From contig NZ_JAIJZW010000002.1 of NCBI RefSeq assembly GCF_019753765.1, forward strand, positions 346,382-410,381: a stretch of 64,000 bases of DNA, given 5' to 3'. The position numbers and the translations under genes are program-made. A model generated the notes under the pieces. That model saw nothing but the letters and a program-made list of their open reading frames with translations, was not told where the DNA came from and did not search any database. Within the stretch, counting starts at the first letter, position 1. Each line of letters starts with the position of its first letter. Below are positions 24,003 through 33,042 of the stretch, piece by piece. This stretch comes from Microbacterium marinilacus (lineage in GTDB: Bacteria; Actinomycetota; Actinomycetes; Actinomycetales; Microbacteriaceae).

Positions 24003-24998
24003 TCAGCGTTCGCTGTCGAGATCCGCCATGAACGCGGACGGGTAGCGTTCTCCATGCGCGGCTCCCGCCGGCAGGAGCTCGTCGATGAGCGCGAGGTCCG
24101 CCTCGTCGAGGGAGATGGCGCTGTCCAGCATCGACGCGACCTGCTCCGGCCGCCGCGCGCCCACCACGGGCACGATGCCCTCGTCCTGAGCCGCGACCCA
24201 GGCGATCGCGAGCTGGGCGCTGGTCGCGCCCTTGGCCCGCGCGAGCTCCTGCAGCCGCTCGACGAGCTCGGCGTTGCGGCGCCGGTTCTCGCCCTGGAAC
24301 CGCGGGAACATCGCCGCAGCGTGATCGGCGCTGGCACCGGTGCCGCCGATCAGCCCCTTCGCCAGCACCCCGTAGGCGGTGATGCCGATGCCGAGCTCGC
24401 GACACGTGTCGAGGATGCCGTTGCCCTCGATGCCGCGACTGAGCAGCGAGTACTCGATCTGGAGGTCGGAGACGGGCGCCACGGCGGCCGCGCGTCGGAG
24501 GGTGCCGACGCCCACCTCGCTCAGGCCGATGTGGCGGATGTATCCCTGGTCGACGAGCTCGGCCATCGCGCCGACGGTCTCCTCGATCGGGACGTCGGGG
24601 TCGAGCCGGGCAGGACGGTAGATGTCGACGTGGTCCGTCCCGAGGCGCTGCAGCGAGTAGACGAGGGAGCGGCGCACGTTCCGCGGCGAGCCGTCGAATC
24701 CGACGGGCGGGGCTCCCGGGGCGAGGTTCGCGCCGAACTTCACGGAGAGCACGACGTCGTCGCGCGAACGTTCGCGCAGGGCGCGGGCGATGAGCATCTC
24801 GTTGTGGCCCGCCGCGTAGAAGTCGCCCGTGTCGAGGAGGGTGCCGCCGGCGTCGAGGTACGCGTGGAGCACGCGGATGCCCTCGTCGTCGTCGGACGGG
24901 CCGTAGGCGCCGGACAGTCCCATCGCGCCGAGACCCGGGGTGGTGACGGCGGGGCCGGTGCGGCCGAGTGAGCGGATCGGAGGATTTGCGTGTGTCAT
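24003..24998 (-). CDS. Aldo/keto reductase family protein
   Basis: This 331-residue TIM-barrel NADPH-dependent reductase has the family blocks LGAMGLSGAYG, DTGDFYAAGHNEMLIARAL (catalytic Asp and Tyr), VVLSVKFGANLAPG (catalytic Lys) and a C-terminal cofactor site VPVVGARRPEQVASMLDSA. The segment that normally holds the catalytic His (usually HRVDP) reads YRPARLDPDVPIEET, so the His is not evident, as in some actinobacterial subfamily members. The ATG at 24998 is used; the upstream Cys-rich extension to 25046 is unlikely. It is divergent from an XRE-type regulator 101 bp away, which may control it. Confidence 0.88.
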   Translation of the reverse strand: MTHANPPIRSLGRTGPAVTTPGLGAMGLSGAYGPSDDDEGIRVLHAYLDAGGTLLDTGDFYAAGHNEMLIARALRERSRDDVVLSVKFGANLAPGAPPVGFDGSPRNVRRSLVYSLQRLGTDHVDIYRPARLDPDVPIEETVGAMAELVDQGYIRHIGLSEVGVGTLRRAAAVAPVSDLQIEYSLLSRGIEGNGILDTCRELGIGITAYGVLAKGLIGGTGASADHAAAMFPRFQGENRRRNAELVERLQELARAKGATSAQLAIAWVAAQDEGIVPVVGARRPEQVASMLDSAISLDEADLALIDELLPAGAAHGERYPSAFMADLDSER

Positions 24999-25099
24999 GT
25001 CCTCGACGCTCGTCGTATCCGCGGGCCGCGGGCAGGCGCAGCTCATCCGGGGACGTGCCGTCCCTGGATGGGGCGCGGCGTCCGGAGAAGAATGGCGGG

Positions 25100-25945
25100 A
25101 TGATCGATCGCCCCGCCCTCGCCGACTTCCTGCGACGTCGTCGTGAGCAGGTGAGGCCGGCCGACGTCGGGCTGCGCGGCGGCTCTCGCCGGCGGACCCC
25201 GGGCCTGCGGCGGGAGGAGGTCGCCCAGCTCGCCGGCATCTCGACCGATCACTACACCCGACTCGAGCAGGCCCGCGGCTCGGCGCCCTCGGCGTCCGTG
25301 GTCGCGGCGGTCGCTCGTGCGCTGCAGTGCGACGAGGACCAGCGCGACCACCTCTTCCATCTCGTCGGCATCGAGCCGCCGCGCCGGCGTGGCGAGCCGC
25401 ACGTGCGCCCGGGCCTGATCCGGCTCGCCGGCCTGCTCGGCGATGTCCCCGTCATCCTCTTCACCGACGTCGGCGAGGTCGTCTGGCGCAACCCGCTCGC
25501 CGCCGCGCTGATGACGGACCTCCCGGAGGAGCCGGGACGTGCGCGCAACGTGATCTGGCGGTGGTTCACCGACCCGGACGGCCGCATCGCCCCGCGCGAC
25601 GACTGGGAGCGCCTGGGGGCCGCGCATGTCAGCGACCTCCGGGCGACCCACGCTCGTCGCGCGGGGGACCCGGACGTCTCGCGGCTCGTGGCCGACCTGC
25701 TCCGCGTGAGCGAGGAGTTCCGAGAGCTGTGGCAGCGGCACGACGTCGCGGTGCGCCGGCAGGACCGCAAGACGTTCCTCCACCCGCGCGTCGGCGCGGT
25801 CGAGCTGAGGTGCGAGGTGCTGGTCAGCGAGGCGGGCGACGTGCGCCTGCTGGCGTACTTCCCGCTGGAGGGCACGGACGCCGCGGACAGGCTCGACCTG
25901 CTCCGCGTGATCGGCACGCAGGACCTGCGCATCGACGCGACCTGA
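25100..25945 (+). CDS. XRE-family regulator with MmyB-like sensor domain
   Basis: This 281-residue regulator has an N-terminal helix-turn-helix (VGLRGGSRRRTPGLRREEVA then QLAGISTDHYTRLEQARG) and a C-terminal PAS-like domain of the MmyB type (PVILFTDVGEVVWRNPLAAA, NVIWRWFTDPDGR, RQDRKTFLHPRVGAVELRCE). Proteins of this class in actinobacteria usually control an adjacent divergent oxidoreductase, and here an aldo/keto reductase gene is divergent. The ATG at 25100 is weakly supported by GGCGGG upstream. The ligand is unknown. Confidence 0.88.
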   Translation: MIDRPALADFLRRRREQVRPADVGLRGGSRRRTPGLRREEVAQLAGISTDHYTRLEQARGSAPSASVVAAVARALQCDEDQRDHLFHLVGIEPPRRRGEPHVRPGLIRLAGLLGDVPVILFTDVGEVVWRNPLAAALMTDLPEEPGRARNVIWRWFTDPDGRIAPRDDWERLGAAHVSDLRATHARRAGDPDVSRLVADLLRVSEEFRELWQRHDVAVRRQDRKTFLHPRVGAVELRCEVLVSEAGDVRLLAYFPLEGTDAADRLDLLRVIGTQDLRIDAT

Positions 25946-25995
25946 CCCCCTCCCGACGCCGGGGCCGGCCGCGGGCGTCGTCGTACGCTGTACGC

Positions 25996-26565
25996 ATGAC
26001 CACCGCGCGCGCCGGACGCCCGAAGGCCTCGTCGCGCGAGACGCTCGCCGAGGCGGCGTGCGAGCTGTTCCTCGAGAAGGGGTACGAGGCGACGTCCATC
26101 GCGGAGATCGCCGCGCGTGCCGGCGTGAGCCGTTCCAGCTTCTTCAACTACGTCGACTCCAAGGGCGCCCTGCTGTGGGGCGGCCTGGACGAGCGCCTCG
26201 ACGCGCTCGAGCGGCGGCTCGCCGCTGCCGACGGCGACGGCGACGGGACGGCCGCGGTGCGCGAGGGCATCGGCGAGCTCGGTCAGGGGTTCGCGCCCGA
26301 CGCGCTCGCCCTGGCCTTCGCGAACGCCGAGGCGATGGAGATCGAGGCCGAGCTCGAGCGGGAGACGGCGCTGCGTCAGGCCCGCGTCGGACGGCTGGCG
26401 GCCGCGCGGCTGCGCCGCGGCGGGGTGGGCCCGCTCGAGGCGGAGGTGCGTGGAGCGGCGTTCGGCGGTGCGGTCATGGCGTCCATCCGGGCATGGTCGG
26501 CCAGCGGCCCCGGTCTGCGTCCGCTCGACGAGGTCCTCGCCTCCGCGCTCGACCTCGTGCCCTGA
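25996..26565 (+). CDS. TetR-family transcriptional regulator
   Basis: This is a 189-residue regulator with an N-terminal TetR helix-turn-helix (TLAEAACELFLEKGYEATSI, then AEIAARAGVSRSSFFNYVDSKGAL) and an all-helical C-terminal sensor domain. CGTACGCTGTACG immediately before the ATG (about 25981-25994) is a candidate operator. It follows the XRE gene by 50 bp and precedes a strong bidirectional terminator, so its target is probably itself or elsewhere. Confidence 0.87.
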   Translation: MTTARAGRPKASSRETLAEAACELFLEKGYEATSIAEIAARAGVSRSSFFNYVDSKGALLWGGLDERLDALERRLAAADGDGDGTAAVREGIGELGQGFAPDALALAFANAEAMEIEAELERETALRQARVGRLAAARLRRGGVGPLEAEVRGAAFGGAVMASIRAWSASGPGLRPLDEVLASALDLVP

Positions 26566-26600
26566 CGCGAGAGCCCCCGCGGGGATCGGAGGCTCTCGCG
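26566..26600. terminator. Bidirectional hairpin terminator between TetR and lipA genes
   Basis: CGCGAGAGCC (26566-26575) pairs with GGCTCTCGCG (26591-26600), and the loop contains a second nested stem CCCC/GGGG. It begins at the TetR stop and lies between convergent genes, so it can end both transcripts. Confidence 0.6.
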
Positions 26601-26654
26601 GCGGTCCGGTCTGGTCATCGGCCGGCGGGCCGCCGAGGGGATGCCCGCGCCGGC

Positions 26655-27656
26655 TCAGACCGCCTGCAGGAATCCGGCGTCGGCGCCTTCGGCGATGTGC
26701 GCGAGGTGCGGCGGGATCTCGCGTCCCTTCGACAGCATCGACTGCGCCCACAGGCGGCCCGCCCGGTACGACGAGCGCACCAGCGGCCCCGCCAGCACGC
26801 CCAGGAAGCCGATGCGCTCCGCCTCCGCCTTGAACTCGATGAACTCCTGCGGCTTCACGTAGCGCGCCACCGGCAGGTGTCGCGGGGTCGGACGGAGGTA
26901 CTGCGTGATCGTGATGATGTCGCACCCGGCGTCGTGCAGGTCCTGCAGGGCCGACACGACCTCCTCCGGCTCCTCGCCCATGCCGAGGATCAGGTTCGAC
27001 TTCGTGATGAGGCCCGCCTCGTGCCCCTGTGTCAGGACGTTCAGCGAGCGCTCGTAGCGGAACGCGGGACGGATCCGCTTGAAGATGCGCGGCACGGTCT
27101 CGACGTTGTGGGCGAACACCTCCGGCCGGGCGTCGAAGATCTGGCCGAGGAAGGCCGGGTCGGCGTTGTGCTCGTTCGCCAGCAGCTCGACGCCCGTGTT
27201 CGGGTTCAGGCTGTGGATCCTGCGCACCGTCTCGGCGTTCAGCCAGGCTCCCGTGTCCGGGAGGTCGTCGCGGGCGACGCTCGTCACGGTCGCGTAGCGC
27301 AGCCCCATCCGCTGGACGCTCTCGGCGACGCGACGCGGCTCGTCCGTGTCGTACTCGGCGGGCTTTCCGGTGTCGATCTGGCAGAAGTCGCAGCGCCGGG
27401 TGCACTGCGAGCCGCCGATCAGGAACGTCGCCTCGCGGTCCTCCCAGCACTCGTAGATGTTGGGGCAGCCGGCCTCCTGGCAGACGGTGTGCAGCTCCTC
27501 GCCCTTCACGAGCGACTTGAGCGCCCGGTACTCCGGTCCCTGTTTCGCGACCGTCTTGATCCACTCGGGCTTGCGCTCGATGGGCGTCTGCGCGTTGCGC
27601 ACCTCGAGTCGCAGCAGCTTGCGGCCCTCGGGCGCTGTGGGCTTCGTCTCGGTCAT
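26655..27656 (-). CDS. lipA: Lipoyl synthase
   Basis: This radical SAM enzyme inserts two sulfurs into octanoyl groups on lipoyl-dependent complexes. The 333-residue protein has both iron-sulfur motifs: the auxiliary cluster cysteines C59, C64, C70 ([12 protein letters not shown]) and the radical SAM triad C85, C89, C92 (CTRRCDFC). The C-terminal RSSYRAG motif supplies the auxiliary-cluster Ser. The ATG at 27656 has GGAGGG upstream; a GTG at 27710 also has a ribosome binding site (GAGGGA) and would add 18 residues. lipB lies just upstream on the same strand (94 bp), so the two are probably co-transcribed. Confidence 0.97.
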   Translation of the reverse strand: MTETKPTAPEGRKLLRLEVRNAQTPIERKPEWIKTVAKQGPEYRALKSLVKGEELHTVCQEAGCPNIYECWEDREATFLIGGSQCTRRCDFCQIDTGKPAEYDTDEPRRVAESVQRMGLRYATVTSVARDDLPDTGAWLNAETVRRIHSLNPNTGVELLANEHNADPAFLGQIFDARPEVFAHNVETVPRIFKRIRPAFRYERSLNVLTQGHEAGLITKSNLILGMGEEPEEVVSALQDLHDAGCDIITITQYLRPTPRHLPVARYVKPQEFIEFKAEAERIGFLGVLAGPLVRSSYRAGRLWAQSMLSKGREIPPHLAHIAEGADAGFLQAV

Positions 27657-27750
27657 CTCGTGCCCTCCGTCGTGCTGGTCGGATCCGGTCGCGGATGTCG
27701 ACTCGGTCACTTCGTTCCCTCGCTCGATCTGGTCGAGCACGGTCGACGCA

Positions 27751-28395
27751 TCATGCGGCGAGCTCCGTCGCGAAGGCCCCGAGGAGAGCCCTTTCGACGG
27801 GATCGAGGAGGTCGGCCGGCGACATCCTGCGTCCGAGGACCTCGCTGACGGTGGTGACGCCTGCGTCGGCGATGCCGCACGGCACGATCGCGCCGAACCC
27901 GTCCAGGGCGTTGTCGCAGTTGAGCGCGAAGCCGTGCATGGTCGCACCGCCCGCCACGCGCACGCCGATCGCGGCGATCTTGGCGGGGGAGGACCCCGGA
28001 CGAGACACCCAGACGCCGCTGCGGCCGTCGACCTGCGTGCCCTGCACGTCGACCTCGTCGAGGGCGGCGATCAGCGCGCGCTCGATCCTGCGGACGTGAC
28101 CGACGACGTCCTTCGGGTCGGGCAGTCGCACGATCGGATAGCCGACGAGCTGGCCGGGACCGTGCCAGGTGATGCGTCCGCCCCGGTCGACCTCGACGAC
28201 CGGGGTGCCGTCCACGGGAAGGTCCGACGGCTGCGTGCGCACGCCGGCCGTGTACACGGCCTCGTGCTCGAGCAGCAGCAGCGTGTCCTGACGCCGGCCG
28301 GCCCGCACCTCGGCGTGCACCCTCCGCTGCAGCTCCCATCCGTCGAGGTACGGCACGTACGTCGGTGCGAGGCCGGCGTGCACGATGTCGAGCAT
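27751..28395 (-). CDS. lipB: Octanoyl-[acyl-carrier-protein]:protein N-octanoyltransferase
   Basis: LipB moves octanoate from ACP to the lipoyl domains of 2-oxoacid dehydrogenase and glycine cleavage proteins, giving the LipA substrate. The 214-residue protein has [12 protein letters not shown], the [18 protein letters not shown] signature, the catalytic Lys139 in [12 protein letters not shown] and Cys173 in IVPCGIAD. The ATG at 28395 is chosen because GAAGGG lies 6 bp upstream; the in-frame ATG at 28413 lacks a ribosome binding site. Confidence 0.97.
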   Translation of the reverse strand: MLDIVHAGLAPTYVPYLDGWELQRRVHAEVRAGRRQDTLLLLEHEAVYTAGVRTQPSDLPVDGTPVVEVDRGGRITWHGPGQLVGYPIVRLPDPKDVVGHVRRIERALIAALDEVDVQGTQVDGRSGVWVSRPGSSPAKIAAIGVRVAGGATMHGFALNCDNALDGFGAIVPCGIADAGVTTVSEVLGRRMSPADLLDPVERALLGAFATELAA

Positions 28396-28517
28396 CGGGA
28401 TCCCTTCGATCATTTATGAACCGCGTCCAACAATACTCTTCCTGATCCGCCCTGGACGTTCCGCCCGTTGCCGGACAGGCGATGGATAAGGGATGGTCTC
28501 GATGTGAGGAGTCGCTC

Positions 28518-29126
28518 ATGCCCGATCTGCTCGACCAGCTGCTCGACCGCTCGGCGCCGCCGGCGCCCCGCCGGATCGACACGACGAAGGTGCGCGCGAT
28601 GGTCCGCGACGCGCGTGCACAGTCGCGGCCGCGCCGCCGTGTGCGCGCCGCGGCCCTCTCCGGTGTGCTCGCCGGCCTCCTTCTCGGAGGGGCGGGCGCG
28701 GCGACGGCGGCCTCCGTGTGGGACTGGGGGCCCGACATGGGCGATCCCGACCGGAGCTACGCCTACACGTCGCCCACCTGGGGCGAGTGCGAGCTCCGCT
28801 TCGGCGGCTTCGCCGCGTTCAGCGTCTTCGAGCAGGGCGAGGTCGATCGGATCATCGACGACTGGTTCGCCCGGACCGACCTCGACGCCGAGGTGGAGCC
28901 GCTCGTGCCGGGCTACCTCGACGGGCTGCAGCGCGATCAGGCCGGCGACCCGGACATGGCGGCCGACCCTCGACTGCCCGACCTCAACGCGTGGACGGCA
29001 CGAGAGCAGGCCGTGCTGGAGCTCCTCGATCGCGAGCTCCGGGCGAACGGCTACGACGGCACGCTCGGCACCGGAGTCGCCGAGTCGGCGTCCCAGCTGC
29101 ACTGCGAGGACGAGCAGTGGGGATGA
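28518..29126 (+). CDS. Single-pass membrane protein coupled to a sigma factor
   Basis: This 202-residue protein has a short basic cytoplasmic N-terminus, one membrane segment at about residues 44-66 (AALSGVLAGLLLGGAGAATA) and an acidic, Trp-containing extracytoplasmic domain. I recognise no named domain and no zinc-binding anti-sigma motif (HxxxCxxC). The ATG at 28518 follows GAGGAG. Its stop overlaps the ATG of the sigma factor gene (ATGA), so the two are translated together. The arrangement suggests a regulator or partner of the sigma factor, but anti-sigma genes usually lie downstream; the function is inferred only. Confidence 0.7.
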   Translation: MPDLLDQLLDRSAPPAPRRIDTTKVRAMVRDARAQSRPRRRVRAAALSGVLAGLLLGGAGAATAASVWDWGPDMGDPDRSYAYTSPTWGECELRFGGFAAFSVFEQGEVDRIIDDWFARTDLDAEVEPLVPGYLDGLQRDQAGDPDMAADPRLPDLNAWTAREQAVLELLDRELRANGYDGTLGTGVAESASQLHCEDEQWG

Positions 29127-29620
29127 GACGGGACACGGAGCGGCTCACCCGGGCCGTGGAGGCGTCCGCCGACGATCTGCTCGCCTACCTGCAGCGCCGC
29201 GTGGGGCCGGACGACGCCCCCGATCTGCTGGGTGAGACCATGGTCGTCGCGTGGCGACGGGTCGGAGAGCTCCCGGGCGACGCGGAACGTGCGCGGATGT
29301 GGCTGTTCGGCGTCGCGCGCGGCACGCTGCTGAACCACGCGCGCGGCGAGCGTCGGCGGTGGGCGCTGGCCGACCGCATCCGGCAGCACGCCGCCGACGG
29401 CGCTGCGCCGGCGGCGGACGAGGGCGCCGAGGTGCGCGACGCGATCGAGAGGCTCGACGCGGACCTCGCGGAACTGGTGCGCCTCGTGCACTGGGACGGC
29501 TTCTCGCTGGGAGAGGCGGCGGAGATCCTGGGGATCCCCGCCTCCACCGCGCGGGGGCGCTACGCGAGGGCGAAGCAACAGCTGCGCGCCACGCTGGCGG
29601 TGCGGGCGCCGCTCGGGTGA
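29123..29620 (+). CDS. ECF-like RNA polymerase sigma factor
   Basis: This is a 165-residue sigma-70-family protein with regions 2 and 4 only. Region 2 covers about residues 15-75 (LLGETMVVAWRRVGELPGD, ARMWLFGVARGTLLNHARGE). Region 4 covers about 108-158 (FSLGEAAEILGIPASTARGR, YARAKQQL), with the expected helix-turn-helix. Its start overlaps the stop of the upstream membrane-protein gene by 4 bp. It probably responds to an envelope signal sensed through that protein. Confidence 0.85.
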   Translation: MRRDTERLTRAVEASADDLLAYLQRRVGPDDAPDLLGETMVVAWRRVGELPGDAERARMWLFGVARGTLLNHARGERRRWALADRIRQHAADGAAPAADEGAEVRDAIERLDADLAELVRLVHWDGFSLGEAAEILGIPASTARGRYARAKQQLRATLAVRAPLG

Positions 29621-29705
29621 ACGGCGCCCGCCAGGACGGTCTTGCCTCGCGGCTTCCCCGGTGCGTAGCGTGGTGCCCGTCGGCAATCGAGTCTCGGAGG
29701 CCAGG

Positions 29706-30158
29706 ATGACCACGACGGATACGACGCAAGGGAAGCTGCGCGGGGCGAGGATCGCGGGGCTGCTGGTGATCATCGGCGGACTGGCGCTGATCGTGGTCGG
29801 CGTGGCGATCTGGATCGCCGTGTCGATCCAGCTGCGCGCGGAGAACATCGTGGTGCCGGATGACGCCATGGCGTTCCAGGGGCAGGTGGTGGCCGGCCCG
29901 TTCACCGCCTTCGTGCAGGCGGACATCATCCAGCACCATGCGCTCACCGCCAGCGGCGGACTGACGTACGCCGAGCTGGAGCAGGACGACCCCGTGCGCG
30001 CGACCATGATGAACGCGTCGTTCCTCAGGGCGTCCCTCTTCACCTCGGTCGTGTCGTTCGGCGTCGCCGCCTTCGCGGTCGGGGTCGGGGTCATCTCGAT
30101 CCTCCTCGGCTGGGGGCTGCGCAGCGTCGCGAAGTCGCGCGCCGCGCTCGGCGCCTGA
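29706..30158 (+). CDS. Small membrane protein with two helices
   Basis: This 150-residue protein has predicted helices at about residues 14-40 (IAGLLVIIGGLALIVVGVAI) and 110-137 (VVSFGVAAFAVGVGVISILL), with an extracytoplasmic domain between them that carries EQDDPVRATMMNASFLR. I recognise no family with a known function. The ATG at 29706 follows GGAGGCCAGG. It is a single gene, 85 bp after the sigma factor gene, and may belong to its regulon. Confidence 0.7.
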   Translation: MTTTDTTQGKLRGARIAGLLVIIGGLALIVVGVAIWIAVSIQLRAENIVVPDDAMAFQGQVVAGPFTAFVQADIIQHHALTASGGLTYAELEQDDPVRATMMNASFLRASLFTSVVSFGVAAFAVGVGVISILLGWGLRSVAKSRAALGA

Positions 30159-30202
30159 GCGTCGCCGGACACTCCGGCCCGCGCCGGTAGAATCGGAGGA
30201 TC

Positions 30203-31756
30203 ATGGCTACCTTCGGCACGCTCTCCGATCGGCTCACCGAGACCTTCCGCAACCTCCGCACGAAGGGCAAGCTGACGCCCGCGGACGTCGACGGCACCGT
30301 GCGGGAGATCCGTCGCGCGCTGCTCGACGCCGACGTCGCGCTGACCGTCGTGAAGGACTTCACCGCGAAGGTCCGCGAGCGCGCCCTCGGCGACGAGGTC
30401 AACCGGGCGCTCAATCCCGCGCAGCAGGTGGTGCAGATCGTCAACGAGGAGCTCGTGGGCATCCTCGGCGGCGAGCAGCGCCGGCTGCAGTTCGCCAAGA
30501 CGGCGCCGACGGTCATCATGCTCGCGGGGCTGCAGGGATCCGGAAAGACGACGTTCGCCGGCAAGCTGGCCCGTCAGCTCGAGAAGGACGGCCACACGCC
30601 TCTGCTCGTCGCCGCCGACCTGCAGCGGCCCAACGCCGTGAACCAGCTCCAGGTCGTCGCCGAGCGCGCCGGCGCCGCGATCTACGCCCCGGAGCCCGGC
30701 AACGGCGTCGGCGACCCCGTGAGGGTCTCGCGCGACGGCGTCGCGCACGCCAAGCAGAAGCTGCACGATGTCGTCATCATCGACACCGCCGGACGCCTCG
30801 GCGTGGACGCCGAGCTGATGAAGCAGGCTGCGGACATCCGCACGGCGACGAGCCCCGACGAGGTGCTGTTCGTCATCGACGCGATGACCGGCCAGGACGC
30901 TGTGAACACCGCGAAGGCCTTCCAGGAGGGCGTGGGGTTCACCGGCGTCGTGCTGTCGAAGCTCGACGGCGACACCAAGGGCGGCGCGGCGCTGTCCGTG
31001 GCCTCGGTGACCGGACAGCCGATCATCTACGCGTCGACGGGCGAGAACCTCGAGGACCTCGAGCCGTTCCACCCGGACCGCATGGCGAGCCGGATTCTCG
31101 ACCTCGGCGACATCCTCACCCTCATCGAGCAGGCCCAGCAGGCCTTCGACGAGGAGGAGGCGGCCAAGGTCGCCGAGAAGTTCGCGAAGGACCAGTTCAC
31201 GCTGGAGGACTTCCTCGAGCAGATGCAGCAGCTCAAGAAGATGGGCTCGATGAAGAAGATGCTCGGCATGCTGCCGGGCATGGGCCAGATGAAGCAGCAG
31301 CTCGACGACTTCGACGAGCGCGAGATCGACCGTACCGAGGCCATCATCCGGTCGATGACGCCGGCCGAGCGCGGCAACACCAGGATCCTGAACGGCTCGC
31401 GCCGCGCCCGCATCGCGCGCGGCTCGGGGATGACCGTCACCGACGTCAACCAGCTCGTCAACCGCTTCGAGCAGGCCGCCAAGATGATGAAGACCGTCGC
31501 CCGCGGCGGAACGCCGAACATCCCCGGCATGGGCCCGATGCCCGGCATGGGCAGGCCCGGCGGGTCGTCGAAGCGCGGCAAGCGGGCCAAGAAGGGCGGG
31601 TCGCGCTCGGGCAACCCCGCCAAGCGCGCGGCCGAGAACGCCGGTCTCGCGGCCGCTCCCCAGCAGCCGACGGGCTCCGGCTTCGGGCTGGGCGCGCAGA
31701 AGGAGCCCAGCGAGGCCGACCTCGCCGAGATCCAGAAGCTGTTCGGCCGGGGCTGA
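30203..31756 (+). CDS. ffh: Signal recognition particle protein Ffh
   Basis: Ffh binds 4.5S/6S RNA and signal sequences on ribosomes and docks at FtsY. The 517-residue protein has the N domain (FGTLSDRLTETFRNLRTKG), a GTPase G domain with LQGSGKTTFAGKLA, DTAGRLGVDAELM and SKLDGDTKGGAAL, and the Met-rich M domain (MKKMLGMLPGMGQMKQQL) with the RNA-binding NGSRRARIARGSG. The Pro/Gly/Lys-rich C-terminal tail (residues ~440-517) is typical of actinobacteria. GGAGG precedes the ATG. Confidence 0.98.
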   Translation: MATFGTLSDRLTETFRNLRTKGKLTPADVDGTVREIRRALLDADVALTVVKDFTAKVRERALGDEVNRALNPAQQVVQIVNEELVGILGGEQRRLQFAKTAPTVIMLAGLQGSGKTTFAGKLARQLEKDGHTPLLVAADLQRPNAVNQLQVVAERAGAAIYAPEPGNGVGDPVRVSRDGVAHAKQKLHDVVIIDTAGRLGVDAELMKQAADIRTATSPDEVLFVIDAMTGQDAVNTAKAFQEGVGFTGVVLSKLDGDTKGGAALSVASVTGQPIIYASTGENLEDLEPFHPDRMASRILDLGDILTLIEQAQQAFDEEEAAKVAEKFAKDQFTLEDFLEQMQQLKKMGSMKKMLGMLPGMGQMKQQLDDFDEREIDRTEAIIRSMTPAERGNTRILNGSRRARIARGSGMTVTDVNQLVNRFEQAAKMMKTVARGGTPNIPGMGPMPGMGRPGGSSKRGKRAKKGGSRSGNPAKRAAENAGLAAAPQQPTGSGFGLGAQKEPSEADLAEIQKLFGRG

Positions 31757-31881
31757 GCCCCGGGCCGCGCCTTCCCGGCCCGTCCGCGGTTCGCCCGCGG
31801 GGTGAGCTCCGGTTATCGTGGGCTCTCGGAGACGGCGGTGAACCTCGCACGCGGTGTCCGGTCGGCGCCGGGGAGGGCACG

Positions 31882-33042
31882 ATGGCTCAGAGCACGCTGT
31901 TCGTCCGCGATGTACCCAGCGTCGTCGAGAGCGAGACCGGCTGGGTGGAGAAGTATCCGCGGAAGCGCTGGCAGCGGTGGCTCGTGCGGGTCGGTGCCGC
32001 GCTGCCGTTCGCGGCGATCGCGGTCTGGTACCACCTCGCCTCGGGTGGTGACTGGTCGGGCACTCCCAACGGAGAGCTGGCGGCGCGCGTCGGCTCCCTG
32101 GACTGGAGCGGACAGAGCCTCGAGGCCATCGGCGCCCTCTACCCGTTCCTCACGAGCCTCACCGCGGCGCTGATCCCCGGCGGTGCGCTCGGCCTCGGCC
32201 TCGCCGGCTCGCTCGTCGCGGGTGTGCTGCTGCAGCTCGTCATCAAGGCGATCAAACGACGGGCGTTCCGCGTGGACAACGCCGTGGCGCTCTTCACCGC
32301 CCTCGCCGCGACGCCGCTGTTCGCCTACGTCGCGACCACCAACTACGAGGCCACGATGGGCCTGGCGCTGTTCTGCCACGGCATGATCGATCTGCGCCGT
32401 TTCGTCTCGTCCGCCAACACGCAGGCGGGCTTCCGCGCCGGCGTGCTGTTCGCCTGCTCTGCGCTGTCGGACTCGACCGGGCTGCTCGCCGCGCCGGCTG
32501 CGGCCGCTGCGGGCGTCTTCCTCTTCCCGTCGCGCCTGAAGTCGCGGGGTGCGAACGTGATGGTGGTGCTGTTCCCGACGGTCGCGATGCTCGGATCGCT
32601 CGCGCTGCTCGGAACCGTCTTCGGGGCCGGGCCGTTCGCGCTGTTCGGGTCGGACCCCGGGTGGGACCCGGCGCTCGTCTCGGCCTTCGTCGCGAGCATG
32701 CAGACGCCGAGCGGGTGGGCCTTCCTCGCCCCCGCCGCCGTGCTGCTGGTCTCCGGTCTCGTCCTCGGCTTCCGCTGGGCCTCCCTCACCAGCGTCATCA
32801 TCACGGCGCTCATCCTGCTGGCCTACTTCCTCGCCGTCACGCCCGTGGGGACGGCCGGAAACGCCTACGCGATGCAGCTCATCGTCGCGATCGCGATCAC
32901 GCCCGCGTTCCCGAGGGGCTGGCGGCGGCACGTGGTCACCGCGACCGGCGTCCTGCTGTTCGCGATCGGCTGGATCAGCGCCTTCTCCCGCACCACGCTC
33001 ATCTCGTGGGTCGAGGTGCTCACGGCAGGAGGCCTCTCGTGA
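31882..33042 (+). CDS. Polytopic membrane protein paired with a GT2 synthase
   Basis: This 386-residue integral membrane protein has about nine predicted helices (for example VGAALPFAAIAVWYHL, GLGLAGSLVAGVLLQLVI, SVIITALILLAYFLAV) after a ~35-residue cytoplasmic N-terminus. It belongs to no family I can name; the layout resembles GT-C or polysaccharide-export membrane proteins, which is inference. Its stop overlaps the GTG of the glycosyltransferase gene (GTGA), implying that the two act together. The ATG is preceded by GGGAGG. Confidence 0.72.
   Translation: MAQSTLFVRDVPSVVESETGWVEKYPRKRWQRWLVRVGAALPFAAIAVWYHLASGGDWSGTPNGELAARVGSLDWSGQSLEAIGALYPFLTSLTAALIPGGALGLGLAGSLVAGVLLQLVIKAIKRRAFRVDNAVALFTALAATPLFAYVATTNYEATMGLALFCHGMIDLRRFVSSANTQAGFRAGVLFACSALSDSTGLLAAPAAAAAGVFLFPSRLKSRGANVMVVLFPTVAMLGSLALLGTVFGAGPFALFGSDPGWDPALVSAFVASMQTPSGWAFLAPAAVLLVSGLVLGFRWASLTSVIITALILLAYFLAVTPVGTAGNAYAMQLIVAIAITPAFPRGWRRHVVTATGVLLFAIGWISAFSRTTLISWVEVLTAGGLS

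Noticed and set aside
22098-24971. A 957-codon plus-strand frame opposite the ABC importer and reductase genes
   Set aside because: It is antisense to clearly recognisable genes and has no recognisable domain or ribosome binding site.
28410-29102. A 230-codon minus-strand frame opposite the sigma-linked membrane protein
   Set aside because: There is no ribosome binding site or domain, and the plus-strand gene has a good ribosome binding site and is coupled to the sigma gene.
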